Below are positions 1 through 7,902 of a DNA stretch of 31,046 bases, piece after piece. How positions within the stretch are numbered: position 1 is the first letter of the stretch; every line of letters begins with the position of its first letter. Position numbers and translations under genes: made by a program. Source of the stretch: Bacillota bacterium (GTDB lineage Bacteria; Bacillota; Clostridia; Lachnospirales; Lachnospiraceae); the NCBI GenBank assembly GCA_023393095.1, contig JAEWMT010000125.1, forward strand, positions 1 to 31,046, written 5' to 3'. The notes under the pieces were generated by a model. The model did not search any database and was not told the origin of the DNA. It saw only the letters and a list, made by a program, of their open reading frames with translations.

Positions 1-321
1 AGTTTGGCTGTTTTTCCATAAAAAAAACAGCACAATATTATATTGTGCCATTTTTTATAAATCTTATTAAATTAGTTTGTTTATGTATATATAAATTTTA
101 TAACTCAACTTCTGATTCCCTTGCTTCAAGCAAAATAATAGGCAGAACCAATATATTTGCTTAGTAGTTAATTTATATTACGATAGCATTTTAATTACTG
201 ATATTATATAATATTTTTAAATATAATTTTAATTTAAATATGAAAGCAGTAACTTAAAGCAGAAAACACAAAAGTATGTATTAGTAAAATTGAAATATAT
301 ATTAATTAAGAAAGGTCTAAT
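1..321. other. AT-rich intergenic stretch at the left edge
   Basis: No coding frame with a plausible start could be supported here. The only clear structure is the terminator hairpin at 30-56. The remainder is very AT-rich and presumably contains the promoter of the gene starting at 322, but no convincing -35/-10 pair was found. Confidence 0.5.
30..56. terminator. Bidirectional intrinsic terminator
   Basis: An 8-bp perfect stem, GCACAATA/TATTGTGC, has a 3-base loop. It is followed on the plus strand by a run of six T after CCA. On the minus strand the same stem is followed by a run of T (the A-run at 20-27). It can therefore end transcripts from both sides and insulates whatever lies left of the window. 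Confidence 0.7.
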
Positions 322-957
322 ATGTCAGAATCAATTTATATAGATATGGAACAATCTTTTTTCAAAAACAAAATGTCTGCCAGTTCTATTGGCATTATAG
401 GCGAGGAAGTCATATATACAGGAAAAACTATTCATCCCATGCCATCATTATATAAAAAGGAAAAAGCCTATCAGATTTTAGCCGATGAATTTGATGTTAA
501 ATTTATCTTTGATGATGATATTCCTGAATTTCATTTTTATCCAATCCCATGTTTAGAGATTTTAGCAATTGACAGCAGGGGAGGATGCATTGGCTCTAGC
601 AATAATCTAGTTTCACTAGATGAAGATTATGCACCAATTTATTATATATCAAATGAAAATAAGCCCTTTTATATCGCATCCAATCTGAAAGAATTCTTGC
701 GTTTAATTGTTTTCTGTACCGATTGGAAGAAGTATCTTGATTCAACTTATAGCAGAACACATAATATCTCTAAAGAGGCAAAAGATTATTTGATTGATAC
801 TTTGAAGCTAAAGGAATATTTACATGACTGGGAACCTTGCTATCCGAAAAACCAAGATTTACAAATCTATAATTCCATTGATGAAGCCAAACAATATTTC
901 AGGTTTTATGATTTGAGTAATGTCAAATTTGACGTAAATAAAGAAAGCACACGCTGA
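322..957 (+). CDS. SUKH (SMI1/KNR4)-like protein, 211 aa
   Basis: The start is ATG with AAGAAAGG 6 bases upstream. There is no signal peptide or membrane segment. The central part (about residues 75-130) has a run of hydrophobic strands, then an Asp-Ser-Arg-Gly-Gly turn, then a tyrosine-rich strand and a segment ending in ASNLKEFLRLIVF. That order resembles SMI1/KNR4 (SUKH) proteins, where a gly-asp turn precedes a strand and a final Phe-x-x-Phe-Leu helix. SUKH proteins are often immunity proteins for secreted toxins. No toxin gene lies next to it here, so an orphan immunity or unrelated housekeeping role is equally possible. The assignment rests on pattern resemblance only. The gene is monocistronic and faces the convergent ABC transporter operon. 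Confidence 0.45.
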   Translation: MSESIYIDMEQSFFKNKMSASSIGIIGEEVIYTGKTIHPMPSLYKKEKAYQILADEFDVKFIFDDDIPEFHFYPIPCLEILAIDSRGGCIGSSNNLVSLDEDYAPIYYISNENKPFYIASNLKEFLRLIVFCTDWKKYLDSTYSRTHNISKEAKDYLIDTLKLKEYLHDWEPCYPKNQDLQIYNSIDEAKQYFRFYDLSNVKFDVNKESTR

Positions 958-1027
958 AGCGGAAATGCTCCAAAGTGAAATTTTATTTCAACTATAGTAG
1001 CAATCAGATTCCTCGTGTGCTATTTTT
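947..1027 (+). terminator. Possible terminator of the SUKH-like gene
   Basis: GCACACG at 947-953, overlapping the stop region, can pair with CGTGTGC at 1014-1020 and is followed by TATTTTT. A smaller inner stem (TGAAAT/ATTTCA) lies in the loop. The loop is long, so termination efficiency is uncertain. Confidence 0.35.
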
Positions 1028-1058
1028 CATATAATATAAAATTTAAATATCTATTGAA

Positions 1059-1805
1059 TTAAAGTACCTTAGACAAGAAATCCTTCAGTCTTGCGTCCTT
1101 CGGATTTTCAAACAGTTCCTTTGGTGTATTTTCTTCAAGGATGGCACCGTCTGCCATAAATACTACTCTGGATGCCACTTCGCGTGCAAAGCCCATCTCA
1201 TGAGTAACAATCACCATGGTCATGCCTTCCGTAGCCAGCTGTTTAATGAGTGCAAGTACCTCACCAACCATCTCAGGATCAAGAGCGGAAGTTGGTTCAT
1301 CAAATAGCATAACCTCTGGATTCATTGCCAAAGAACGAACAATAGCGATACGCTGCTTTTGACCACCTGATAATCTGGAAGGATACTCATTTGCTTTATC
1401 AGCTAAGCCAATACGTTCTAACAGCTGAAGCGCTTTTTTCTTTGCATCCTCTTTACTCATTAATTTTAACTGTACCGGAGCCATCATTATATTTTGCAGC
1501 ACTGTTTTATGAGGAAAGAGATTAAAATGCTGAAAAACCATTCCCATACGTCTGCGGTGCAGATCAAGATTTACTTTTTTATCTACAAGATTGATTCCCT
1601 CAAAATAAATTTCACCTGTCGTTGGTGTTTCAAGTAAATTAAGGCTTCGGAGAAATGTTGATTTTCCCGAGCCGGAGGGACCGATAATAGCAACGACTTC
1701 GCCTTGTTCAATATCAATATTGCAGTTATTTAATGCCTTAACTTCACCCTTATTATATTCTTTACAAAGATTCTTGACTGATATTAATTTATCGCTTGTC
1801 CCCAC
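1059..1805 (-). CDS. Polar amino acid ABC transporter, ATP-binding protein (GlnQ/HisP family)
   Basis: This is the cytosolic ATPase that powers uptake of a polar amino acid through the permease encoded just upstream. The 248-residue chain has the full motif set: Walker A GPSGSGKST (42-50), Q-loop around Gln92, signature LSGGQ (145-149), Walker B VMLFDEP (165-171), and the switch histidine in VTHEMGFA. The C-terminal EENTPKELFENP stretch is typical of amino-acid importers of the GlnQ/HisP/ArtP type. The start is GTG at 1803-1805 with AGGAG 8 bases upstream. This start lies inside the end of the permease gene (17-bp overlap), which suggests translational coupling. It is the last gene of a four-gene minus-strand cluster. 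Family assignment is firm, but substrate cannot be read from the sequence. Confidence 0.95.
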   Translation of the reverse strand: MGTSDKLISVKNLCKEYNKGEVKALNNCNIDIEQGEVVAIIGPSGSGKSTFLRSLNLLETPTTGEIYFEGINLVDKKVNLDLHRRRMGMVFQHFNLFPHKTVLQNIMMAPVQLKLMSKEDAKKKALQLLERIGLADKANEYPSRLSGGQKQRIAIVRSLAMNPEVMLFDEPTSALDPEMVGEVLALIKQLATEGMTMVIVTHEMGFAREVASRVVFMADGAILEENTPKELFENPKDARLKDFLSKVL

Positions 1806-2493
1806 GTCTCATTCTCCTTTCAATCGCTTCAATAGCCAAACCAGCAGGATAATTGATGCAGAAATAAATGATTGCTGCAAGAACATATGGACCAATTGTG
1901 ATATAAGTCGTCGAAGCCACCGTCTTGGCACCCCACATCAATTCCGTCATACCGAGAGTGGAACAAATGGAAGATTCCTTCACCATGGTAATCAATTCAT
2001 TTGCCAAAGCAGGCAGAATGTTTTTAATCGCCTGAGGAAGGACAACAAGTCTCATAGACTTTGTTGCTGACAAGCCAAGGCTTCTTGCTGCCTCATTCTG
2101 TCCGGCATCAACTGCAAGAATTCCTGCACGAAATATCTCTGCAACATAAGCCGCGCTATTTAACGACAGTGCAACTACACCGGGTATGAACATAGACATA
2201 TTGATAAAGCCAAATACATAAAATGTGGGTATCTTAATAAAATTAAAAAGTCCAAAATATACAAGGGCTAACTGTACCAGAAGTGGCGTGGATCTGAAAA
2301 TAGCAATATAAATTCCTGATATCGCTCTTACAACACGCAGCTTACTTAAGCGCATTAATGCCAGAAGTAAAGCAGGCAGTACAGCTAATAATACTGCTAC
2401 TACGGAAAGTATCAGTGTATACTCTACGCCTTGAATAAAAAAGGTTGCATATTTCGGTAAAAAAGTAAAATTAAAAAAACTTGTAGGGGACAT
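1789..2493 (-). CDS. Polar amino acid ABC transporter, permease (GlnP/HisM family)
   Basis: This is the membrane channel subunit of the importer. It has a hydrophobic N-terminal segment, the RSTPLLVQL motif of the His/Glu/Gln/Arg/opine permease family, and several membrane spans. The cytoplasmic EAA loop (sequence EAARSLGLSATKSMRLVVLP) is where the ATPase docks. I prefer the second ATG (2491-2493) because AAAGGA lies 7 bases before it. The first ATG, two codons earlier, sits almost on the Shine-Dalgarno. A single permease gene implies a homodimeric channel. The gene lies between the lipoprotein gene and the ATPase gene. Confidence 0.93.
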   Translation of the reverse strand: MSPTSFFNFTFLPKYATFFIQGVEYTLILSVVAVLLAVLPALLLALMRLSKLRVVRAISGIYIAIFRSTPLLVQLALVYFGLFNFIKIPTFYVFGFINMSMFIPGVVALSLNSAAYVAEIFRAGILAVDAGQNEAARSLGLSATKSMRLVVLPQAIKNILPALANELITMVKESSICSTLGMTELMWGAKTVASTTYITIGPYVLAAIIYFCINYPAGLAIEAIERRMRRGDKR

Positions 2494-2521
2494 AAGCATT
2501 TCCTTTGCATTGAATTAATAT

Positions 2522-3382
2522 TTAATCTGTTTTAACAGCTTTATCACTAAGATCATTTGCTTCTTTCGTCCAGTTATCTATTGATCCATCCGTCGTTATG
2601 GTTGCAATTGTTTTATTTAAGGAATCCAGAAGCTTTTTCGGATCTCCCTTTTGAACTGCTACAGCATAAGGAGCTGCTTCTCCAAGCTTAACCTCAGGAA
2701 TTTTTAATTCTTTATTTGTATCAGCATATTGCTGTGCTACTGCACCATCAAGAACAATTGCATCACATTTTTTATATACAAGATTATTAACAAGATCCGT
2801 TACAGAAGATATTGCTAATAATTTTGCACCCTTCATATCCTTAGTAACGATTTCTGCTTTTGTTGTAGCTGTCTGAGCACCTACTGTCTTGCCTTTAAAG
2901 CTGTCCATTGAAGTATATTTCGAAGCATCCTCTGCTCTGACTAATACCATAGGGGGTAAATCGGTATAATAAGGATCTGAGAAATCAGCAGCTTCTCTAC
3001 GTTTATCGTCTGCTTCGATAGCAGCAATAACCATATCGATATCACCCTTCTGAAGAGATGCCATTAGGTTATCAAAGCTCATATTTACAACTTCAAGCTC
3101 CTTACCCTGATCCTCTGCAAGCTTCTTTGCTAAAGAAATGTCAATTCCTGCATATTGTTGTTTACCAGCATCATCAAGTACGATAAACTCAAAGGGAGGA
3201 TAATCAGCTGATGTACCTAATTTTAATTTTTCCTTTTTAGGTGCTGTGGTAGGTTCTGCTTTATCTGCAGACTTAGTAGGCGTGCCAGAGTCGGTTCCTA
3301 CTTTATTATCGGTCTTTTTACCGCATGCTGTCATACTGAAAGCCATTACAAATGTTAAAAGTAATACAATTAATTTTTTCAT
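2522..3382 (-). CDS. Polar amino acid-binding lipoprotein (SBP family 3)
   Basis: This is the substrate-binding component that captures an amino acid outside the membrane for the permease. A lipoprotein signal peptide ends in the lipobox MTAC with Cys20 as the lipidation site. A Thr/Lys/Pro-rich tether of about 30 residues follows, then a type-2 periplasmic-binding fold. It starts KLKLGTSADYPPFEF and contains GIDISLAKKLAEDQGKELE, SFDNLMASLQKGDIDMVIA and the hinge segment DFSDPYYTD, all hallmark stretches of SBP family 3. Its 286 residues are normal for the family. The neighbouring ammonia-lyase gene upstream hints at serine or threonine as cargo, but this is inference. Confidence 0.94.
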   Translation of the reverse strand: MKKLIVLLLTFVMAFSMTACGKKTDNKVGTDSGTPTKSADKAEPTTAPKKEKLKLGTSADYPPFEFIVLDDAGKQQYAGIDISLAKKLAEDQGKELEVVNMSFDNLMASLQKGDIDMVIAAIEADDKRREAADFSDPYYTDLPPMVLVRAEDASKYTSMDSFKGKTVGAQTATTKAEIVTKDMKGAKLLAISSVTDLVNNLVYKKCDAIVLDGAVAQQYADTNKELKIPEVKLGEAAPYAVAVQKGDPKKLLDSLNKTIATITTDGSIDNWTKEANDLSDKAVKTD

Positions 3383-3454
3383 AATTTTCTCCTTTTCTTA
3401 ACTTTTTCTATATTCAGCCTCTTTGGGCAAATACTGTACTTATATTAAAACTTA

Positions 3455-4429
3455 TCATAATTTGTATTTTTTCATTTCATTAATCAATAGTGCATTATCT
3501 GCATTACCACCACTTATTATTAAGGCAATATTCTTTCCAGGTATTTGATCTCCATATTGCAGCATAGCTGCAATCGGTACTGCACCGGATGCTTCTGCTA
3601 CGATTTTTTCATTTAGTATAGCATGCACCATTGCTTTTCGTATATAATCTTCTTTTACCGACAAATGACCATCAAGAACTTCATGCATCTCATAAGAAAG
3701 CTGTCCGATTCCACCTACCATGGCTTCGCATACGGACTCTTCACTGGGATATTCATGATATGGTCTTCCATCCCTAATAGAATCCGGCCAGGCCGCGCAT
3801 GCTTCGGAATATAAAACAATAATTTTGATATCCTTCTTCCTGCTCTTGGCTGCCACAGCAATTCCGGTGCATAATCCACCACCACCGATTGGTACAAGGA
3901 TGGTATCAATATCAGGATTCTGATCAAGAATCTCAAGCGCTGCTGTTCCCTGTCCTGCATAGATTACCGGATCATTATCCCCTCCATCTATAAAGATATG
4001 TCCGCTTTCTTCTATGTACTTCATTCCTAGGGCATGGGCTTCATCATAACTATCTCCCATTCGTATTACCTGTCCACCATAATACATAATTTTATCAATT
4101 TTACTCTGTGGAGTAGTCTTAGGTACAATTATTATGGCGGTTTTGATATTAAGAAGCTTTGCACCATAGGCTACGGATATTCCATGGTTTCCGCTTGATA
4201 CGGTAGCTACACCAGCCTGCCTTTCTCGATCGGATAATAGTAGCATTTTATTTAATGCTCCTCTGATCTTAAAAGATTTCACCGGCTGCTGGCATTCCAG
4301 CTTCAAGTAGACATTTTGTTTCTCATTACTTAGATAAATCGATTTTTCTAACGGTGTTTTATAAATATAATCTTTGATTCGTTCCTGCGCACCTTCAATA
4401 TCCGATGCCTTCAACCTGTATTCTTTCAT
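3455..4429 (-). CDS. PLP-dependent threonine/serine ammonia-lyase-like enzyme
   Basis: This is a fold-type II pyridoxal-phosphate enzyme of the threonine/serine dehydratase group, expected to deaminate a hydroxy-amino acid to a 2-oxo acid and ammonia in the cytosol. The PLP lysine lies in SFKIRGALNKM (near residue 53), the phosphate loop is GGGGLCTGIA, the cofactor-ring contact is SSGNHGISVAYGAK, and the C-terminal ISGGNADN matches the usual SGGN motif. The 324-residue length means it lacks the regulatory ACT-like domain of biosynthetic IlvA, so it is the short catabolic type. The start ATG has GGAAG 4 bases upstream. It lies 72 bp before the amino-acid-binding lipoprotein gene and is probably co-transcribed, coupling import to catabolism. 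Related lyases (threo-hydroxyaspartate, ectoine-pathway EutB) share this architecture, so the exact substrate is open. Confidence 0.85.
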   Translation of the reverse strand: MKEYRLKASDIEGAQERIKDYIYKTPLEKSIYLSNEKQNVYLKLECQQPVKSFKIRGALNKMLLLSDRERQAGVATVSSGNHGISVAYGAKLLNIKTAIIIVPKTTPQSKIDKIMYYGGQVIRMGDSYDEAHALGMKYIEESGHIFIDGGDNDPVIYAGQGTAALEILDQNPDIDTILVPIGGGGLCTGIAVAAKSRKKDIKIIVLYSEACAAWPDSIRDGRPYHEYPSEESVCEAMVGGIGQLSYEMHEVLDGHLSVKEDYIRKAMVHAILNEKIVAEASGAVPIAAMLQYGDQIPGKNIALIISGGNADNALLINEMKKYKL

Positions 4430-4846
4430 ATGGCTTCCATTTTCTTGTTATAAATTAGTTTTAATAACCTTTTTTACAATAGCCCCACTAAAATTATAGT
4501 TTTCTTTAAGAATAAGAGGAGCAATTGACTCTACTTTACGTAGTATAAATGATATACTTTTCTTTTGCAACCCATTATTAATAATTATGCATTTTTCAAT
4601 ACAATTATTTTTTAAATATTAATTTCACAAAAAAAGTCAATAACTACCAATCAGCTTGATTGCCGTCCTTGACTTTTTTTATTATAACACAAGCATTATA
4701 TCTTATCTACTTATTTTTTATAATAAAATCATACTATTGTAAATATTATGCTGAGAATTGAAACCGGTGCGGTTGGGAGTTTGTTGGAAATGCCAACCCT
4801 AATTGCATGTATGGCAACCTGACCATGAATGTTTATTAATAAAGAT
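4430..4846. other. Intergenic region between the lyase and LysM genes
   Basis: About 420 bases without a supported gene. It must contain the promoter of the minus-strand lyase/ABC cluster (a TATAAT-like hexamer lies near 4495, but no convincing -35). It also holds the strong terminator at 4629-4680. A GC-richer patch at 4760-4840 has a 25-codon coding-like stretch without a start, discussed under rejected items. Confidence 0.5.
4629..4680. terminator. Strong bidirectional intrinsic terminator
   Basis: A 12-bp perfect outer stem is formed by AAAAAAAGTCAA at 4629-4640 and TTGACTTTTTTT at 4669-4680. An inner stem forms from CAATCA and TGATTG. T-runs follow the stem on both strands. It probably ends the minus-strand LysM gene transcript (stop at 4847) and insulates the ABC cluster. 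Confidence 0.75.
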
Positions 4847-6148
4847 TTATAAATTATCCGGAATAACTTTTACAATATTATATTGAGAATTTATCACCAA
4901 CCATATTTGAGCATAGAACACCATAATGTTCCATAACCCTAAACCACTAACTTTATATTTGTTATACAATACCAATTTGGCATTAACACTTCTTGCATCT
5001 ATAAACCAAACGATATGTTCAACTTCCGAGTCCAAGTATTTTTGTGCATATTGAAAGTATGGTGTCTGTGAAATGACATCAAATTCTATTATACTATCAT
5101 TATCACGTGCCAAATTCAAAGCAGAATCCAAAGTAAGTGCATTCGCGGCAGAACTTCCGGCCACATAAGGGAGCGTCCAATCATAACCAATCACAGGTAT
5201 TCCAATTCGTATTTTATCCGATGAAACATAATTTATAGTGAAATCTAGAAGCTGTTGATAATCTGTAAAAGAACTAATCGGTCCTGGTGGTTCATTATTT
5301 TTTCCCCATATAAAATTAGTAAAAGCTAAACTATCTACTACCTGACCAATCGTCGAATAATCAACTTCTACAAATCTAAAACCCTCCTCATTACTATAAA
5401 AAGTAGGATTAATTGTTACAAAGAAAATATATCCCTCATTTTTAATACGATTTGCTGCTTTTGTAATGAAACTATTGTACATGTTAATATTAGATGAATT
5501 GATATTACCGAATGTCATATTAACGCCATAGTATCCTTTTTCCTTTAAAATACTTAATATTTTATTAATATGGCGATCCTGATATTCTTCATTTGATATT
5601 ATGCTAAAAGCAATCTCCGGATTTGGCTCACCTTGAGCAGTTAAAGTTGTGGTCAACATAAGCGGAGCTGTACCATAATTTTTTGACATTTCAATAACAT
5701 CCGAATCGTCAAAATAAGTAATAATATCTCCTCCGATTGTGGCTGTATAATTAAAGATAGAGATATAAGTAAGAAATGGCAAGGTCTTTTTTAAAGTGTC
5801 CATAGGTATAAATGGAAAAGTATAACCATTTATCATAATATTTTCATTTGTTTTGTAACTAATAATTAATGTTTCTCCAGGGTAAATATATTCTCTTTCT
5901 GAGAGAAAGGGATTATTCCTTAATAGCTGCATAACGGTAGCCCCATTTTCTTTGGCGATTCCTTCCAGATAATCTCCCTCTTTCACCGTATAGGTCTGTT
6001 GGGGGTATGCTATTACAATGGTCTGACCTATAACCAAATTATAAGGATTTGATAATTCATTATATTGAATTAAATACGATACACTGACTCCATAATTTGT
6101 TGCGATTGAATTAATGGTTTCATTTGGTTGTACTACATGAATATCCAT
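4847..6148 (-). CDS. LysM-LysM-GH18-fold spore cortex-lytic/coat-type protein with a degenerate active site
   Basis: The 433-residue protein has two LysM peptidoglycan-binding domains (about 2-48 and 52-97, each ending in a PGxT-type hydrophobic strand). A glycoside hydrolase family 18 barrel follows (about 108-420). This is the architecture of Bacillus YaaH/SleL, spore-associated N-acetylglucosaminidases acting on cortex fragments. Family landmarks are present: the PFLTYISIFNY strand, the WGKNNEPPGP segment, the IGIPVIGYDWTLP strand and a WFIDARS strand. However, the catalytic segment usually read as DGVNIDFE is YGVNMTFG here (residues 207-214). The catalytic glutamate is Gly214 and the preceding aspartate is Thr212. 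It is therefore probably a non-catalytic binding protein. There is no signal peptide, as is normal for spore coat proteins made in the mother cell. The ATG is preceded by a weak AGGGG. The gene is transcribed alone and divergently from the beta-propeller gene. Confidence 0.88.
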   Translation of the reverse strand: MDIHVVQPNETINSIATNYGVSVSYLIQYNELSNPYNLVIGQTIVIAYPQQTYTVKEGDYLEGIAKENGATVMQLLRNNPFLSEREYIYPGETLIISYKTNENIMINGYTFPFIPMDTLKKTLPFLTYISIFNYTATIGGDIITYFDDSDVIEMSKNYGTAPLMLTTTLTAQGEPNPEIAFSIISNEEYQDRHINKILSILKEKGYYGVNMTFGNINSSNINMYNSFITKAANRIKNEGYIFFVTINPTFYSNEEGFRFVEVDYSTIGQVVDSLAFTNFIWGKNNEPPGPISSFTDYQQLLDFTINYVSSDKIRIGIPVIGYDWTLPYVAGSSAANALTLDSALNLARDNDSIIEFDVISQTPYFQYAQKYLDSEVEHIVWFIDARSVNAKLVLYNKYKVSGLGLWNIMVFYAQIWLVINSQYNIVKVIPDNL

Positions 6149-6175
6149 ATTTACCCCTAAAAGTTATTTCTTATT

Positions 6176-6212
6176 AATAATATGAATTTTGTCTAAATTA
6201 ATTCATATTATT
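6176..6212. promoter_or_regulatory. 13-bp perfect dyad upstream of the LysM/GH18 gene
   Basis: AATAATATGAATT at 6176-6188 and AATTCATATTATT at 6200-6212 form a perfect inverted repeat with an 11-base spacer, 28 bases upstream of the LysM gene start. No T-run follows on either strand. It could be an operator or a 5' UTR hairpin. Its role is inferred from position only. Confidence 0.4.
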
Positions 6213-6375
6213 CTATCGTATTAACAAATGATTTTATTATATGGAATCTATTATCTCTCTAGGAAAATTTATTTTAATACCAATTTATTGCTAATTTTAT
6301 TTCATACAAGATAACTGTATTATATTTCACACCTTCTAACATATATTAAAGTAAATCTATCATTACGAGAATTAT

Positions 6376-7716
6376 ATGCCTAATCAAGTAAACTGTTATC
6401 AAATGGATACTATAAGTAGATATCTTAATCCTAATGATATTACAATAGAAAACGGCTATAAGATTGAAGTATTTGCCGAGGGTCTTAATAATCCCAGCAG
6501 TATGATTTTTTCAGATGAAGGAGATCTATTTATTGCCAACTCGGGATATACAACAGGAAAAGCAGATATTTCTATTCTAAGAAATGGTAAATTTGAATTA
6601 TTTGCAGAAAATTTTAAAATACCCTTGATTGGTATTAATTATAGAAATAATGCTCTATATGTATCTCATAAGACAACCGTTACCGTTATAAAAATGGATG
6701 GAAGCAGGTATGATATCATTACAGGGCTCCCCAGTTATGGAGATTACAGCAATAGCCGAGTAGATTTTGATAATGCGGGGAAAATATATTTTGGCGTAGG
6801 AACCGCTACAAACTCAGGCGTAGTAGGTAATGATAATTTATGGTTAACTGATAATGCGACATTTCATGATTACCCTGGTTCTTATATTATACTAAAAGGT
6901 CAAAATTTTCCTACTCCTAATATTCTCGGAAATAGGAAGGAGATTATTTATACCGGAGCCTTTAGTATGTATGGAGAAATGAATCAGCCTTACGAATTAA
7001 AAAGAGGCATCACGAAAGCTACCGGAAGTATACTTAGAACGAATGCTGATGGTTCTAACCTCCAACTTGTAGCATGGGGCTTAAGAAGTATATCTTATAT
7101 AAGGTTCGATAGTGATAATAAATTGTTTGTATCAAATAATGGGTATGATATCAGAGGAAGCAGACCTATTGCAAATGCATCGGATGAATTTCATATTATA
7201 ACCGAGGGGACATGGTATGGTTTTCCTGATTATTCAGCTGGAGAGCCTGTTACTTTACCCAGATTTAAGCCTGAAGGTGGAGATCAACCAGAGTTTTTGC
7301 TCTATAGCCATCCTGCTATACCCCCAAAACCGTTCACTGTATTCCCTCCAGATTCTACTATAATTGGATTTGATTTTAATCAAAATCAATCCTTTGGCAA
7401 TATAGGGGATATTTTTATAGCTGAATTCGGATCAATTCACTTAAGTAATATCGGGGGCCTGGCATTGCAATATCCATCTGCCGGTTATAGAGTATCCAGA
7501 ATTAATTCCTATGGTATTGCTAGTACCTTTGCATTAAACAAATCTGGATTTCCTTCTTATATTACGAATGAAGGAGGTTTTGGAAGGCCCTCCGATATTT
7601 CATTTGGACCTGATGGTGCTCTTTATATATTGGATACCGGAACCTCAAGTCGGCAAGATCCCAGTAATATACTTCCTAATACAGGCGTTATATGGAAAGT
7701 TACAAGAAACATTTAG
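6376..7716 (+). CDS. Sugar/sorbosone dehydrogenase-like six-bladed beta-propeller protein
   Basis: The 446-residue protein contains repeated propeller blades. Examples are NPSSMIFSDEGDLFIANSG near the N-terminus, SNSRVDFDNAGKIYFGVG, the long ATGSILRTNADGS and WGLRSISYIRFD region, a GTWYGFPDYSAGEP segment, and a closing FGRPSDISFGPDGALYILD blade. This pattern matches the PQQ-dependent glucose/sorbosone dehydrogenase (GSDH) and NHL-like superfamily. Clostridia are not known to make PQQ, so a sugar- or ligand-binding role is at least as likely as oxidation. No signal peptide is visible; the N-terminus starts MPNQVNCYQMDT. The ATG at 6376 lacks a strong Shine-Dalgarno (GAGAA close by), so the exact start is uncertain. 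It is divergent from the spore-type LysM gene. Confidence 0.75.
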   Translation: MPNQVNCYQMDTISRYLNPNDITIENGYKIEVFAEGLNNPSSMIFSDEGDLFIANSGYTTGKADISILRNGKFELFAENFKIPLIGINYRNNALYVSHKTTVTVIKMDGSRYDIITGLPSYGDYSNSRVDFDNAGKIYFGVGTATNSGVVGNDNLWLTDNATFHDYPGSYIILKGQNFPTPNILGNRKEIIYTGAFSMYGEMNQPYELKRGITKATGSILRTNADGSNLQLVAWGLRSISYIRFDSDNKLFVSNNGYDIRGSRPIANASDEFHIITEGTWYGFPDYSAGEPVTLPRFKPEGGDQPEFLLYSHPAIPPKPFTVFPPDSTIIGFDFNQNQSFGNIGDIFIAEFGSIHLSNIGGLALQYPSAGYRVSRINSYGIASTFALNKSGFPSYITNEGGFGRPSDISFGPDGALYILDTGTSSRQDPSNILPNTGVIWKVTRNI

Positions 7717-7807
7717 TGACTTTATAAAATAAAGGTGAGTATTAATAGCTGTTAAAGAGTTAAATCAGTTAAAAGCAGATATAAGTCTTATTCATAATTC
7801 CTTATTT

Positions 7808-7830
7808 TGTAACATTTAACATTGTTTAAC
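7808..7830. promoter_or_regulatory. Motif shared with 26736-26758
   Basis: A 23-base element beginning TGTAACATTTAA and ending TTAAC lies 72 bases before the secreted coiled-coil gene. A copy with 20 of 23 identical bases lies at 26736-26758, 106 bases before another plus-strand gene. A -35-like TTTAAC in its 3' end is followed 16 bases later by TATTAT, so it may overlap a promoter. In AT-rich DNA this could be chance. Confidence 0.25.
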
Positions 7831-7902
7831 TATTGATAATTACTACTATTATATGATAAAAATGTATCGTTGCTTAAACTAACCACAGAAAGGATGCATT
7901 TA

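Noticed and set aside
4762..4836. Coding-like 25-codon plus-strand stretch (NRCGWEFVGNANPN and following)
   Set aside because: No start codon or ribosome binding site, bounded by stops, and no family match. It may be a relic but cannot be supported as a gene.
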